Of a stretch of 64,000 nucleotides of DNA, positions 45,070-58,045 are shown piece after piece. Within the stretch, counting starts at the first letter, position 1; every line of letters starts with the position of its first letter. Made by a program: the position numbers and the translations under genes. The DNA is taken from contig NC_052136.2 of NCBI RefSeq assembly GCF_016086655.4, positions 18,662,001 through 18,726,000 of the forward strand, in the 5' to 3' direction. Source of the DNA: Lepeophtheirus salmonis. Taxonomy: Eukaryota > Arthropoda > Copepoda > Siphonostomatoida > Caligidae. A model generated the notes under the pieces. That model ran no database searches and was not told the DNA's origin. It was given only the letters and a program-made list of their open reading frames with translations.

Positions 45070-45260
45070 TTAGTGTTGGGTAAGTCCTTGTTTATTCGGT
45101 CCAGTCCAATTAAGGACTGTCCTTAATACCGTCCGTCATTTAGGGACAGTCGGTCTAGAACTAATTAAACAAATTGACTGAAGTCGGGAAGGGCCGAACT
45201 TTAATTGTTTTTAGGACTGATATTCAGGTCTGAACTGGAAGGTACTGCAGTTTTCAGTCA
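45070..45260. repeat. GGACTG/GGTCTGA word tract
   Basis: Imperfect words attcggtccagtcc, aggactgtcc, gggacagtcggtc, taggactgatattc and aggtctgaactgg follow each other. This is the same class of tract as at 42.2 kb. Confidence 0.45.
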
Positions 45261-45264
45261 TAAA

Positions 45265-47335
45265 AAAGGACCAACATAAAACACTAAATTTGTTGTCCTC
45301 TGTCGAATTTTCTACTTCATGTTTCTGCTTTTCCCCTAATCAGTATTCTTAAGGTTAATTGGTTGAATTTGAATATGTCCTTGTTATAATGTGAACACTT
45401 CTCAACAATTATTGAATTATAATTACATATGTAGATGGAAAGAATTGTCTAACTACCAACGGATTTTGTTACTTATTTTAGTTTTTTTCCTTAAAAAAAA
45501 AGGTCTTGTGTGGTTAAATAAAGGTAACGGCGTGAGGAGCTTGGACTCCAGTTCATATTTTGAAGAATCAAGATTTGCCTTGGACTCAAAAACTAAGACG
45601 TTTAGAAATAACAAAGTTGATGATTATGTTTCCTCCAATATTCCTCTTTGAAAGAATTGTTTGAATTTCAGACACCTCTTTTACAAATTTTCTCACTAAC
45701 AAACAATGTCCTCAATATTAGTGGCGCTAGCTTTCATCATATTCCAGGACTTAGTCCCAAAAATTATCCACACCGTTATATAATTACTTATATATATAGG
45801 TATATTTTGTAAATAGGTTATGACCAAGTTGCGATTTTGTACGAGTTGCAGCTTGTAAAGTAAATTGAACAAATTACAACTAAAAAATTAGATGAATAAT
45901 TTTAAATGAAGGATTTACACTACTCGGAATGAGGATAAGGTAATAAGTGAATAATTCATGTATGAGCGATATATTGGTGTAATTTTGGGATATTTTAATA
46001 CCAATTACAAAAATATAGGTATTCTGAGGCAAATGATAAAGTTTAATTGCCCACAATTATATTACTTATAAATATATAATGACCCCGTAATTTCAATTGA
46101 CCAAACTAAAATGATAGTATCAATTAATAGGTGTTCATTAGAATTACCAATGTCTTAATTAAATAATGCATTTTAAGACGAATACATTGCAACTTGTACT
46201 ATTTTCTTATTAAAATTGTAGCTTGTTCACAACATATCTATGATTTTTTTTTTTTTTTTTTTTTTTTGCAGATGGGCCAAAAGAGGGCTAGTTACGTGGC
46301 TCCTCATAGCACTCGATACATCTGAGTTGTAAATAATTAGCGTATATTTTTCAAAATACATTTTTCTCCCAGTTGCTTCAGTTTTTTTCATTGCATATAA
46401 AGTATTTACGTATCAGAACACTCGAATTGTACTCGAAGAAAATATTCAAAGACTTGAACTTGTAGTCTAAGGCCTTTATTCCACCTCTATTGAATACTAA
46501 TTTCGTAGTTTTAAATAGTATTTGGCTAAATACTATAAACTGATTTGGTACCAATTTTTACTTCAGTTTCTAAAAAAAAGGTTGTGAGACCCAATAGAGT
46601 TAACGAAATAAGAGCTATATTATTCGAGTCTCGACTACAATCTAATTATTTCTATAAAATACAACTAAGATCGTCCTTAGTGATTGCAGGACTCAAATCT
46701 GGGTAGTTATTTCCCCCAGTCTTACCCCTGAGACATATGCCCCAAGTTTACGAAAACTCCATTTTAATGGAGCAATCCGTGTGTATAGTATGTACCCCTG
46801 AAGTTGGCGTATATTACATATCATAATACAATCATAACATTATTACAAATAAAATAAAATCCTAAAGGCAATACTTATATAAACTTAAAACAAACATCAC
46901 TTCTAAATGAAAACATAAACGGAAAATTAGTTATAAATTTATATAATCATAGCATAATTAAAATAAGACCCACTTTTAAAGTAAAAATAAACACACATAA
47001 TCCGATTTTACGACAGTTCGCGATTACTATCATAATCTCAAATATCTATCAAAACATTCGCAAAAACGACTAGTTGCAATAATTCCATCAATGAGACATA
47101 AAATGTATTTGTTATTTGTAATTTTACTTTTATATCTCATTTATATCTCAGGCCAAGGTCAGTTTTGGCGTAAGCAGGGTCTTAATCAAAGATAAAAGTG
47201 CTAAGCTTAAATTCTGTTTTTATTACAAAAGAAAGAGTTTTCTCAAATAATTTGAAAAACAAAAAAAAACAACAACATTTTTCTCTAAATTGTTTTTAGA
47301 AAATTAATTTATTTGAAATTAATTTGTTCGATCAG
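45265..47335. other. AT-rich stretch, no gene recognised
   Basis: It includes a run of about 24 T (46244-46267) followed by gcag, which looks like a splice acceptor, but the sequence after it is open for only 17 codons. The 86-codon frame at 45391 contains a gactc word tract and is not supported. Confidence 0.35.
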
Positions 47336-47339
47336 GCAA

Positions 47340-47765
47340 TACGACTGGCGCAGGGTTGTCGGGATTATTATATTTTGTTTTAGGATGGAGGGTTTAGGTT
47401 ATAATTCTAATGATTTTTTTTTTTGCAAAAACATTTATTTATACACAAAAACTTTCAAAAATCAATTAATTTTTTTTTTAAATTCAAAAATCCACAGCTA
47501 TTCACAAAGAATGATTTTTTTTTGTTTTTGGAAAATAAGTTCAAATATTTAATTTTTGGAAAAAAATTTCAAAAATCCACAGCTGTACACAAAGAATGAT
47601 TTTTTTTTCTTGAAAAATAAGTTCAAATATTAAACTGTTGGAAAACAATTTTAAAAATGCATCTTATTATGAGAAAATTTATTTTTTTTTCGTAAAATTT
47701 TTCCAAAAATTACATTTTTGGAAATTCGGGGATTGCAACCTCTCCAGCCAACCCACTTCCAGACG
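47340..47765 (-). repeat. Dispersed repeat R5 with tandem units
   Basis: Units of about 50-90 bp centred on ccacagctattcacaaagaatg (47493, 47578 and a weaker one near 47660) alternate with T runs and ggaaaa blocks. The right tip, agccaacccacttccagacgcc, is the complement of the GC-rich R5 tip. The plus-strand open frame at 47313 is incidental. Confidence 0.5.
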
Positions 47766-47842
47766 CCACTGTGTGGAATAACCTAAGACCGAGCATGATT
47801 CGGATTTGACTTGGAATTAGTATAATACAAACTACGATATCA

Positions 47843-48115
47843 GGGACATCCGCAGGTGTGGGACTAAAGTCGCTGTACCCCATCCCAAATTAAGGAATTT
47901 TTGCTTTTTACTAGAAAATTTTATATTCGAACTTTTTTTTCAACAAGTTTAATATTTGAATTTTTGTGTGTGTTAGTTGTTTATTTTGTAAAAAAAAAAT
48001 CAAAATAATTAATATTTGATATTTTTTTCCAAAAAATGTAATATTTGAAATTACATTTTTGAAAATTTTTTTTTCCAAACACTTTATTTTTTGTGAAAAC
48101 TCTCAAAAAATAACG
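47843..48115 (+). repeat. Dispersed repeat R5, copy
   Basis: It begins agggacatccgcaggtgtgg, a diverged R5 tip, then shows aattaaggaatttttgctttt, which also occurs inverted at the end of the copy at 59.16-59.24 kb. AT-rich units follow. Confidence 0.45.
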
Positions 48116-48117
48116 CT

Positions 48118-48215
48118 GCGTACACACTGGACTTAGCTTGGAATTGGAATCATACGGACTATGACTTGACTTGAAATCGGAACCATACATACTCCGAATA
48201 TGTTTTGGACTTGGA
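48118..48215. repeat. GGACTTG/GAAATCGGA word tract
   Basis: Words such as actggacttagcttgg, ggactatgacttgactt and gacttggaaag are repeated; a similar start is at 47805 (gattcggatttgacttgg). Confidence 0.4.
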
Positions 48216-48239
48216 AAGAAGGAATCGAACACAGCTTTG

Positions 48240-49475
48240 TCATCATTTATTGTTGTTTTCTTATATCTCTTAGATTTTACTTATTTGTAATCTTCTCAAT
48301 TGTATTTGTACTTTTTTCATGTTGTTATATACTAAAGAAGTGTGTACAAATTTATATGCGTGTTATATAATATTATATAATCTATTCATGTTTACATTAT
48401 ATCCTTGAAATTCCAAATATTATATTGTTATTATGATTTTTATTTGTTTAGACTTTAAGTATATTGAAAGTCACTTATTCTTTATAAATCGTTTATGTCT
48501 TGAGTATGTTTACTGATATCATGAACAAAGACTTTTCCCCGCAAAATGTAATCACTTGAAAACAATTTGAAGCTTTCCTTTTTATATAGAAAATCGTGAT
48601 GAAATAAATATTATCCGTGACATTTATATAGTTTTAATATAATCATCGCAGAAAGTGGAATAATATAACATGAGCTCATATATTATCCAAATAGAAACAG
48701 TATTGGATAAATAAAATGATACAGAGATGGGATTTTTACTAGGATTTTAATCATTATATTTGTAATGCGCCCAACACAACTTTATAACACTCTGTCCAAA
48801 TGCATCGAATCTGTACAAGTACTGTATTCGAGTCAGAGATGGTTAGCGAGTGATACCTCGACCAGAGATGATATGTTGGTCCTTTTATTTCCTTTGTTTT
48901 AAAAGAAAATAATTTTGACTCGATATATATTTTTTACAAATGACCTTTTTTTAGAAAGACTTATTCAAAAGATTGCATAAAAAGGGGAGACTGTGGATTG
49001 GATACTTGTTACAGAGGAGACATGTTACACACACAATAACTTAAAAAAAAAGGGCATCTGTCCACACTTATCTTCTACAATTGAATTTCTTCCTTTGTTT
49101 ATCAAATCAACATAAAACCCGGATTGCCTAACGCTTACAGTTATCGAGAATTTCGATATTGAAATTTTTGACACAAAAAGTTAAGATTTTAGATAAGTGT
49201 TTGTTGATATATATTTATATTATAAAATATAAGATTTTAATTATATTTTATTAAATGTCATAGTCCCGCATGTTGTTAAATTAATGAACATGCTTGCAAT
49301 ATATTTTTAGTTTCAATATTCCGCTCACATCATCCATTCTGATTGATTCCAACACTATGGAGGAGACTTGTTACACCCCATTTGTATTATATATATTGTA
49401 AATATATTATATTTAATTATGTTTTTTTTTTTATGGTAGAGACAACTAAAGGTAAAATTCGAATTTATCCTATAA
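48240..49475. other. AT-rich stretch, no gene recognised
   Basis: Nothing was recognised. The words cttgttaca occur at 49007 and 49370 with similar flanks. Confidence 0.4.
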
Positions 49476-49477
49476 AA

Positions 49478-49570
49478 ACATAAAAAGGTGGCAAATATGC
49501 CATGTGGCAAAATCTACAATAGGAGAAAATGTACACGGAAAAATTGCTCGCACGGTAATTTAGCCACCTT
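49478..49570 (+). repeat. R8 block (GGCAAAAT words)
   Basis: Cataaaaaggtggcaaatatg, catgtggcaaaatctac and aggagaaaatgtacacgg follow each other as in the blocks at 24.43 and 42.08 kb. Confidence 0.4.
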
Positions 49571-49574
49571 ACAA

Positions 49575-52500
49575 AAATAAAGACCTTGTGCATCTCTTCA
49601 TGCCCCTAAATCTTAATTATAACTAACTAAATTGTTATAGTTAATAATGTCTAACATTTGAACATTTTTTAAATTGCATTATCTAATTACTTCCTTCATT
49701 TCATTGAATAAATGGAATTAATTAATTAAGAATTATTTACATGCATGCAATTCATAAAACCATGTGCAAAATGATTGGTCTCTGAGCTTCATTTTTGTAT
49801 CGAGTGTGGTTCGTAAGAAAACAACTGTTAAAAACCTTTGCCCTAAAGGACAGTGTAACCAAGAAATGTCAATTTAATATTTAGGTCTGCGTCAACACAA
49901 AAGTAATTATGAATAAAGATCAGATGTGTTAATTTAAGGGTATGTTTTTAAATCATAAATATAAAGACTTTAATGCTTTATTGACGTTTTTTGTAAAATA
50001 GGGAACTTATATTTAAATTTTTTAGAATAAGTTGAGATATACCTAAAAATGTCAGCAATAGTTATAAGTCTTCATTGGACGGTTAAGTTGTTATTGGGCT
50101 CCGATGTGGCATTTCAGCAGTAATCTTGAATCATATTTTTTGTAAATGTGACGTATTTTTTTGGTTTTTAGCTCCGCTTATGTGCAATTTGCGACATCTC
50201 CGATAAATTAATCTGCTATATTAATTAATAAATTAAAGCTCTTTTAGTTAAAAAATACAAATGTTGTTCCAGCTAACTTAGGGTGTAATAATTCTAGTTT
50301 GATTTTGTATTGGCAGATCACATATGATTTTTATGATTATAATCAACTTTTTCAATGTAGACTTTTGACATCCTCACGTCGATGACATGATGTAATAATG
50401 AATTCTACTATTAATCACAATTATTGAAGAATGTTATAGTAGATTTAAAGTTGGAGATAGGGAAGAGAAGGGGTGAAAATATAGACACTTTGCCAAAAAG
50501 TAGCCACATATTTTGTTACATGACGAATGAGCTACATGCACTGAAATAATTTATGATTTTGAGAAATGCCCTTAGTCTAAAATTAATTGTGACAAATATT
50601 TTTGTAACATTTGTAGTTATAAATCATATTCATTTCTTTTTATAGAGCATAGATGGCGTAAAAAAGAGACTAAATATTAACATGATAAAGTTGACAATTG
50701 GAGTAATGTTTTAAAGGAGGACAACTAAGCTGTTACAATTTTCTATTAAATAACTGCAACTAGCTATGAGATGAAGGAAATAAATGTCTTGATGTGGACA
50801 GACAAATGACATAGGTACAACTCTAATTTTTATGTGACAACCTTGATTTTATTTTTAAAACGGCATTATCTAAACAAATAAGAACCCTTCAAATGTGATG
50901 GTCCACCCAGTATACTTCTTCATTTTTCTTAGCTTATATCAGTCAAATCCATCTCTTCCGTTTTGAACGCCATATAATATTCTTGCAATCACTTCATCAA
51001 GTAGGAATGTAATCACACAATCAATCTACATTAACATATATTATGTAATATAACATTATTCAGTTTAATCTAATAGGAATAGTCAATTGCTATACTATTC
51101 AATGTCCCTTCGACAAAATTCCAAAAAGAAAAATCACACAGTCATGTCGAATAATCTCATATAAAAAAAATATTACATCAATGGTTAATTAAGGAGACAT
51201 TAATAAATATTTAAAACGTATTTTTTTCTTCCTCACATCCTATCTTGTTAATACAACTTTTCAACTGATAACTATAGAATCTACTGAAGCAATTATCAAA
51301 ATTTGTATATGATATCAATCAGAATTTTATTATTATTAGTTAATGAATGAACATTATTCCTGTAAAGCAGATTGCAACATCAACTGAAACGAGGCCATCT
51401 TGGGGACATAGAGTGGATATTTATTTAAATATAATGGATACATTAGCGAAAAAAAAATTAAAACACTCATTAAATGGCTTTAAAGACACTTTACAGGCAG
51501 TAGAGAACAAACCTCTGCAACAATAATTTCTTTTATTGAAAAGTAAAGGTCTGAAGTAAAAAAAGGATTTCTAATTGTACAAAAAATTATATTTAGAGTT
51601 AGCTCAAATGCTCTAAAGTGTTCAAAATTTACAAATGTCATTTAAAGTCTGTGTTTTGCCCTGTTTGGATGAATTATTTTACTATTAAGTGAAAGTTATT
51701 CGACAATGTTGGCCAAACTTTTAGCTTCTTCTGAAAATAGAAAGTATTTTTAACTAGAGCCATTTACTTTTAAAAAGAAAAGGAAATTATTTTCACATAC
51801 TCCCCTGAAATATTTTTCCTAATTATGGTCGATTATGCGTTTTTAATGTCTTGTTTTTTTTCCTTAACCTCTCAAAATTTAATAGCCTTTTTGTGTTTTT
51901 TTTTTTTTAAATATCTAGCAATTTATTCTTCTTAACTAAACCATTCGAAAAATGAGAGTTATAATATTTTTGTAATAGGTTAAAAGACACTTAAGAAGAG
52001 AATATAGTATAAAAACAGCTATTATCTATGTAGGTTACAAAGTTTGCAAAAAGTCCAAATATGAATTTGAAAATCGGCTGTTGCGTTGTGTATGAAGTGT
52101 TTCTTCCCATAAATACCTCAATTATTAAAATCCATTGGGTATTCACGGAGAAATCCAGAGATTCGCAGTAAAAAATAATATCCATCTTCTCCTTGAATCG
52201 CACGTACTAAAACAGGCTGTTTAAGAGTGGCGTATTAAATATGACGCACGGAGTTTGTTTATTATCATACCAGACAGATTATATCTCTCTTCATTTAGGA
52301 CTAATGTAGTTCAATCACATAACCTACACTGTGAATTGTACAAAGTTCAGTGACCGGAAAGGAATTAACATAACATATACAGATCACTCTTTTAATAATT
52401 TATTAGCGTCTACAAACTTCTTCATCTCATAGAAACTGATTCCGTCTATAAATTTATATATTTTTTTCACTAATAATACAAAAAATTTCAGCTTCCTTAG

Positions 52501-52860
52501 ATTAGAGATTTTTATTTATTAATTCAACGGTCCTTTTAGGTCAAAAAGTCGAAGCTAATTCGGATGTAATTTTAATTTATTAAATGAAGCTGTATATTAC
52601 GGGGTTTTTTTCTCGAAATTTTGCAATGCAAATATAGTTTAAACCCTCTACAACATTATTAAGGTAAATTTTTTGTAATATACATTGGGGGAGAAAAAAA
52701 TTAAAGCACTACCTGTTTTGTAACATACCTATATTATCATACAATACATAAATTTTCTAGTATTATATGTCCCATATATGGAACATATTACATATTGAAT
52801 TTGCGTATTATTATAATTTTCCTTCCCTTACCTTTTTAAGAATAAATCAATCCATAATCT
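49575..52860. other. AT-rich stretch, no gene recognised
   Basis: Over 3 kb without a recognised gene. A gatggtccacccagta block at 50899 on the plus strand looks like a mariner tip read outward, but no partner was found. Open frames are short. Confidence 0.4.
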
Positions 52861-52864
52861 ATAT

Positions 52865-53090
52865 ATTAAATGCACATGTCTGTGTGTATTTGTGTGGGTG
52901 TTCTTGTGCGGGAATCACGGTCAAAAAAATTTCATGTAACGCTACAAAAACAGTTTTGTTATCAATTTTTTGGATCTTCAAGGCCTTTTTGACTAACAAA
53001 CTACTATTTCATACAAAACAAAAAATAAAGAATTTAAAATTTTACGAAATATTCTCGTTTTGATGTTGTTATGTATCTTTGCACACTTTT
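52865..53090 (+). repeat. R10 block with GT-rich start
   Basis: It starts acatgtctgtgtgtatttgtg and ggaatcacggtcaaa and ends tatgtatctttgcacac. The same parts occur inverted at 31.15-31.28 kb, though the middle here is longer. Confidence 0.35.
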
Positions 53091-53094
53091 TTAA

Positions 53095-54120
53095 AAGGAG
53101 ATTATGAGGTTTAAAGTAAAAAAAAAAAAAAGAGAGAATTAAGGAAAATGATTTTTCACAATAATATGGAAGTTGAGCGAACGAAAGTTTAACTTGAATA
53201 TTTTTTCTTCTCTGAACCATGTTTAACCTTTTATTTCATATTATGTAGAAGAGTTCAAAACTAATTTCTTTTTTTTATGTCCCGGGAAACCCGGGGCAAA
53301 CTTACTAAAGTATTAATTAATGAAGAACTTATCATACAATTTATCCAAATAATAATGAACAAATACATTAATAACGATTTCGACAAATAAGAGTGGTGGA
53401 AATAAAAACTGGTAGACCCGGCTAGATATTTGATAGTCAAGCTACCACGTGACTGAACACAGCCGAGAAAAGTGGATCTCGAACCAGTTCTCATAAATAA
53501 TTATTTATAAACACTATAGTAGTAGAAAATACACATGACTAGATCTGATTTTAGGTGAGGCTGAGTCGTCAGGGATGTAGATAGCCACCATTCTTTTTCA
53601 TAATTTTTTTAGCTTCATTCCAAGTGCATCCCTAATTTTATCCTCCACGATATGCCTTACCGATATGACTCAGTAACAGTCATAAAAAGGATGGAAGGAG
53701 GTCTTCGTGAGATCCTTGTAGAAAGAGTAGAACCTCTTTTTTTCATCTTTTGTCCACTTATTGGTGAAAACACTTGATATAGAAAAACAATATCGCGGCC
53801 ATCTCTCTCTTGAATCTACGAATGTATTTTAAATGGCCGATCTCCATCCCACTTTATCGTCTCCTTGTCCCTTCTATTGAGTTTTCAGAGTTGTTTGAAA
53901 ACTAAAAGAATTGAGAGATTCAATGCTTTCATTTTCACGGGCTCCTTTCGAACATATTGTCCATTAACAGCCTCCAATGCCATGTCAAACGGCATTTGTG
54001 GACTTCTTTCAGTTTTTCTTTTATATGTAGCATGGAAAAGATACATTTCGTAGTTACAAAATTTAAAGACAAAAGAATGAATTTATTTGCTCTAATGAGA
54101 CAATTCCCCCTTACTGTTAA
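53095..54120. other. Unrecognised stretch
   Basis: On the minus strand between about 54000 and 53640 several frames give protein-like pieces, but stops are frequent and I recognise no family. It may be a decayed coding element directly beside the mariner that follows. Confidence 0.3.
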
Positions 54121-54124
54121 TATA

Positions 54125-54974
54125 CCAGATGGTCCATTGAAATCTGAGCACTTACTAATTCCCTAATTAATCAAGGTTGAGTGATTAAAATTAATTCATA
54201 TTTCGATATATTTTAGCATAAGAAATTATTTACAAAACAAAACAAATCTGAGCTCTCTAGCTTACGTACAAGTCGAGAAAATGACACTTGAACGTGATCG
54301 ACACTTTTCCATTCGCGCACTCCAAGCAGTTGGGCGTATCCAAGACCACAGTCTGTGCTATCAGCAAGTCCTAAACGTTGAAGAAGAAGGGATATACTAA
54401 ATAGCACAAAATGGATTCGGAGAGCTAAAAAAAACAGCCCAGGTCAATATCCTGAAGACCATTAGGGCAATTGCAAGGTATCCCGGAGTTTCACTCTAGA
54501 CTGTCCAGAGAGATATCAAAAAAGTGAGTGAAAAGAGCATTGTGAGAGTAGAAAGGCCATTTTTGAACTCAGCAATGATATAAACCCATCTCCGAGTCTT
54601 CTGAGTTTTGAATTATTTTTTGACACTTTTGCCCCCCCCTACAGCCCTGATGCCAACCCTCTCGATTACACCTTGTGTGTGCAAGTTTGGGGAAGGCCTG
54701 CTGTGTCCGTAATCCAAACACCAATCCCCTCAATGCCACTGTCAGCCAGAACTGGTCCCCCATTACAGTGGACTAGATTTGAATTGGATGCTATACATTC
54801 CTCCACCGCCTGGAAGCCATCATTGCCGTTGTAGTGGGTACATTAATGATTAAGAGATATCAGACGCACATATCTTTATGGTATTCATTTTGTTAAAATT
54901 CTATTATTAATTAATAAATTATATGTTGTTGAAGTTTAAAATTTAAAGTGTTCAGATTTTAGTGTACCACTCGG
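54125..54974 (+). mobile_element. 850-bp non-autonomous mariner, copy 2
   Basis: The left end is ccagatggtccattgaaatc and the right end, read from the other strand, ccgagtggtacactaaaatc, with TA outside (54123-54124 and 54975-54976). The interior keeps the order of copy 1 (26006-26855): the agctctctagcttacgt leader block, a helix-turn-helix region near 54300-54400, KKTAQVNILKTIRAIA-like coding at about 54428, then a jump to Y-S-P-D-A-N-P-L-D-Y-T (about 54640-54672) and SVIQTPIPS. The length is exactly 850 bp, the same as copy 1. Stops are more frequent than in copy 1, so its frames are more decayed. Confidence 0.8.
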
Positions 54975-54979
54975 TAAAA

Positions 54980-55305
54980 TAAGCTTGCTACAAAGTTTCA
55001 CCAAATTGATTGGTTACTTTGTCTGTGATCCTGCTAACAAAAAAAAAACAAATACAACCACCGTTTTAATAACACTTGATAACAATAATAGAAAGGAATT
55101 TTTGAATTGAATCAAATAAATAGCTATTGAAAATTCCAATAATAGGGCTACATTTGTATAATTGATTTTTCTTTAGATCGATCAGGGGCCAAAGAAAAGT
55201 AGGATATTTAGATAAAAATAAATTATTTTTACAAATATATCAGTTATTTAAATGTCTAAACTATGTACATAAGAATATATAATCAGATAAAAATATTTTT
55301 TTGAT
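54980..55305. other. AT-rich stretch, no gene recognised
   Basis: Nothing was recognised here. Confidence 0.4.
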
Positions 55306-55309
55306 ACTC

Positions 55310-55760
55310 ATTAGTAGTGATGTAAATCGTGTTTATTTGTCATCTGGCCCAGTTTTTTTGGAATTGGTCATCTAAAATTGTCTTTTCTTTAGCTGTTGTG
55401 ATTATTATTTAACTCCTGAGTAGTAACTTCATTTTCTACTACATTCAATCATCTTCAGAACCTGATTGAACACATGTGTGTGACCATAAAAGACGGAGAT
55501 TCTCCTTGTGAATTTGTTGCTCAGTTATAAATGTAAGCCCTTGTTAGACTCACAGTGGAATTGAGGATCGACATGGGAGTAATTCTTGCCAATGTCCTTC
55601 TTCTTTCCATCCCTTGTTACAGCTAATTGCAGTTGATCTAATGAAACTTCATATAACCTAAGCTGCTCTACTCCAAAAAATTCCTCAAATGGTCAAATTT
55701 ACACTTATTAATTTGCAGTTTATTTTATAAAATGTCTAATATACACATTATCTTCATCAC
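55310..55760 (+). repeat. Dispersed repeat R2, copy 4
   Basis: This is a full copy, with ctggcccagttttttt, tctttagctgttgtga, ctactacattcaatcat, gtgtgaccataaaagac, tgtaagcccttgttagactca, gatcgacatgggagtaattc and tgttacagctaattgcag. The minus strand is open from a LYEVSLDQLQLAVTRDGKKK segment to DIGKNYSHVDPQFHCESNKG and LHL-stop, with a 12-base in-frame deletion relative to the copies at 16.9, 30.7 and 58.6 kb. Confidence 0.65.
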
Positions 55761-55926
55761 TTCATATTAGGATCTGATATAAAATAAAATAGAATTAGGC
55801 TTGAGTAAGATCAGTCCCCTAGATAGACGCTAAAAGTGTAAGTCCTTTCAATTATTGTCTCGATTTCCACATCCAAATACACCCCAGTTTTCCTTAATCT
55901 GAATGTAAAATCAGTTTTATTTTTCT

Positions 55927-56010
55927 AAAATTTGATTATGTACAGTGTATACTATCAAAATGGCCGATAAAATTTGATTATGTACAGTGTATACTCTCAA
56001 AATGGCCGAC
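55927..56010 (+). repeat. Tandem duplication of 42 bp
   Basis: Two adjacent units start aaaatttgattatgtacagt at 55927 and 55969 and end tcaaaatggccga. They differ at about one position, so the duplication is recent. Confidence 0.7.
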
Positions 56011-56014
56011 ATCT

Positions 56015-57050
56015 ACAATGCTGATCTCACATATAAACGCTATATAAGTATTTGGTTCGTTAGTTTGAATAAACAATATTAAGACGTAAATGATTACTAT
56101 AATGTGTTAACGAAAGAGTAGTTGATTTTTTTTTTGTATTTAAATGCGACTTAAATTTACTTATTTGATTAAGTATTTATAAGAATCGGAAAAGCATATA
56201 TTTCAAAGAATGAAATCATCAAAGAACTATGAGCAACTCACACCTTAGTTTAGATGAGTCATTTAATTTTATGTTTATGAAACAATTTTTGAGTCATTCA
56301 AATATACATTCGAATACATTTGTCCCACTTTGAACAGTCATTTAATTCGAAAATAAACATAATTATTTATTTGTGGGTTTAAGAAGATAGGGAAAAAGTA
56401 TTATTCTTGAGTTTGCAAAAAAAAAAAAAACGATTTAGGTTTGCAAAAAAAAAAAAAATGAATTGTGAACTCGTATGCTACATAAAAACAAAAATTTCAC
56501 ACCTGAACAATTAGGGGGGGGGGGAATTTTTGTACAAATGAATTGAAGACAATAGTTAGATTTATCGATGAGTGAAAAATCCAAAACTGAGCTCAATTAT
56601 TCTCTCAGTCATCTGAATTCTGAAATATCTGGGACTATAGTAATCCAGGAATATTATCGTTCAAAGTCATTTAGGCCCTTAAAAGAATCCCCAAATTGAA
56701 AATAAGATTAATAAAACATATTAAAAAGTGTTATTATTAATTCGGTATATTTGAATTTTGAAATATCTTGGATTATATTAATTCTGGACAATTAATGCTC
56801 AAACTAGTTAAGGCCTTTAAAACAATTCCCAAATTAAAAGTAGTATTAATAATACAAACTAAAGTTTTTTTAAGGCTGAACAATGGTGAAAAACTACACT
56901 TTTCTCTGGTCATTTATTATTTATTCATAATGCATAGTGATGAGAAAAATCATAGTTGATATTATAGAAAAAAATTAAATGTGTAATTTATAACAAGATT
57001 TATTTAATAAATATGCATCGCCAAGGACTCTTTTTCTATTTTGTAGTGAT
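56015..57050. other. AT-rich stretch, no gene recognised
   Basis: The only features are a duplicated unit at about 56414-56460 (gtttgc followed by a run of A, twice) and a G run at 56513-56524. Confidence 0.45.
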
Positions 57051-57057
57051 CCCATTT

Positions 57058-57210
57058 TTTATGGGGTGTACTATCAAATAGTCAACATTATCATCATATT
57101 TTTTCCTATTTAAATGCTAATTTCATGACGTCATTCCTATTAAAATGAAGATCAAGGCAATTAAAGGAAGGTACTTCTAACTTGATCATTAATCTCAAGA
57201 GCTAGTTAAT
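57058..57210 (+). repeat. R9 repeat, copy 2
   Basis: It is the counterpart of the minus-strand sequence at 32960-33110 (shared blocks caaatagtcaa, attatcatcatattttttt, ttcatgacgtcat and aacttgatcatt). The open frame of the first copy is not kept. Confidence 0.5.
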
Positions 57211-57214
57211 GTAT

Positions 57215-57835
57215 CTTCTATAGAGTAACTTTAGAAAATAATCTTAACTCGATATTTTTACCAAATGGAAATTTAATATATAAAAAAGTTGAAAAACAAT
57301 CCAATCTAATGTAGGTTGTAGATGGAAATTAATTACATAAAAATATATTACTAATAATTTATGTTTAATAACAGAAAAGCTCCATGACAGAAATTTGAGC
57401 CAAACTCCTTCTCGTTTAAATATGCGAGTAATTAAAGATATTAAATCGTATTAAATAAAATAATTATGAAATTTAACTCTTACTTCATGTCCTTAGCCTT
57501 TAAAAAATTATTTTTATGTTATCATAATGGATGATGATTCCTTTCCTTTCATTTTAATAATTGTAATAGGACTACTTCGAACAAGGTCGAATCACACTCA
57601 AACCTAGAATTAATGTCTCTTCATTTCCTTTTGTAGACTGTAATATCCAATGAGGATTTTTTATTAGGGGGTTGGTTTATTTGTTTATTTGGAAAACGGT
57701 TAGTGCATAAAAGTTATCATGTGTATAATTGTAAAAAAAATGACTTATGGGTATGTTTTTCGGGAAACCGAAAATTATTTTGTCATTCTGACAATTGGAC
57801 GAATGTTAGGAGGATATCAGCTACGCTCTCATAAC
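57215..57835. other. AT-rich stretch, no gene recognised
   Basis: Nothing was recognised here. Confidence 0.4.
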
Positions 57836-57844
57836 ACCCCTAAT

Positions 57845-57925
57845 TAATTTTGCATGAAACTATTTCGCTTCATTATATTTTGCCTTAAAGCCATTTTGCC
57901 TCAAGGATATTTCGCCTTAATATAT
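57845..57925 (+). repeat. TTTTGCCTTAA word tract
   Basis: Successive words actatttcgcttcatta, tattttgccttaaagc, cattttgcctcaagg and atatttcgccttaat resemble the R7 minisatellite. Confidence 0.4.
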
Positions 57926-58013
57926 AAATAAATTATATATACAGTTCGTTTTTGATATTTTTGGTTAAAATTGATGCTCCATTAGATTTTTAAAATCAAA
58001 ATATATAATGTGT

Positions 58014-58045
58014 ACTAGTAAAGCCTGTCCGTTCTACGGACGCAT
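58014..58045 (+). repeat. Small hairpin gtccgttctacggac with a ctagtaaagcc lead
   Basis: A 6-bp perfect stem lies at 58027-58041 after tgtactagtaaagcct. The arrangement recalls ends of Helitron-like elements in arthropods, from memory only. Nothing else supports a Helitron. Confidence 0.2.

Noticed and set aside
50880..50916. Possible mariner tip ggtccacccagta
   Set aside because: No partner end or transposase was found nearby; a single short match is not enough.
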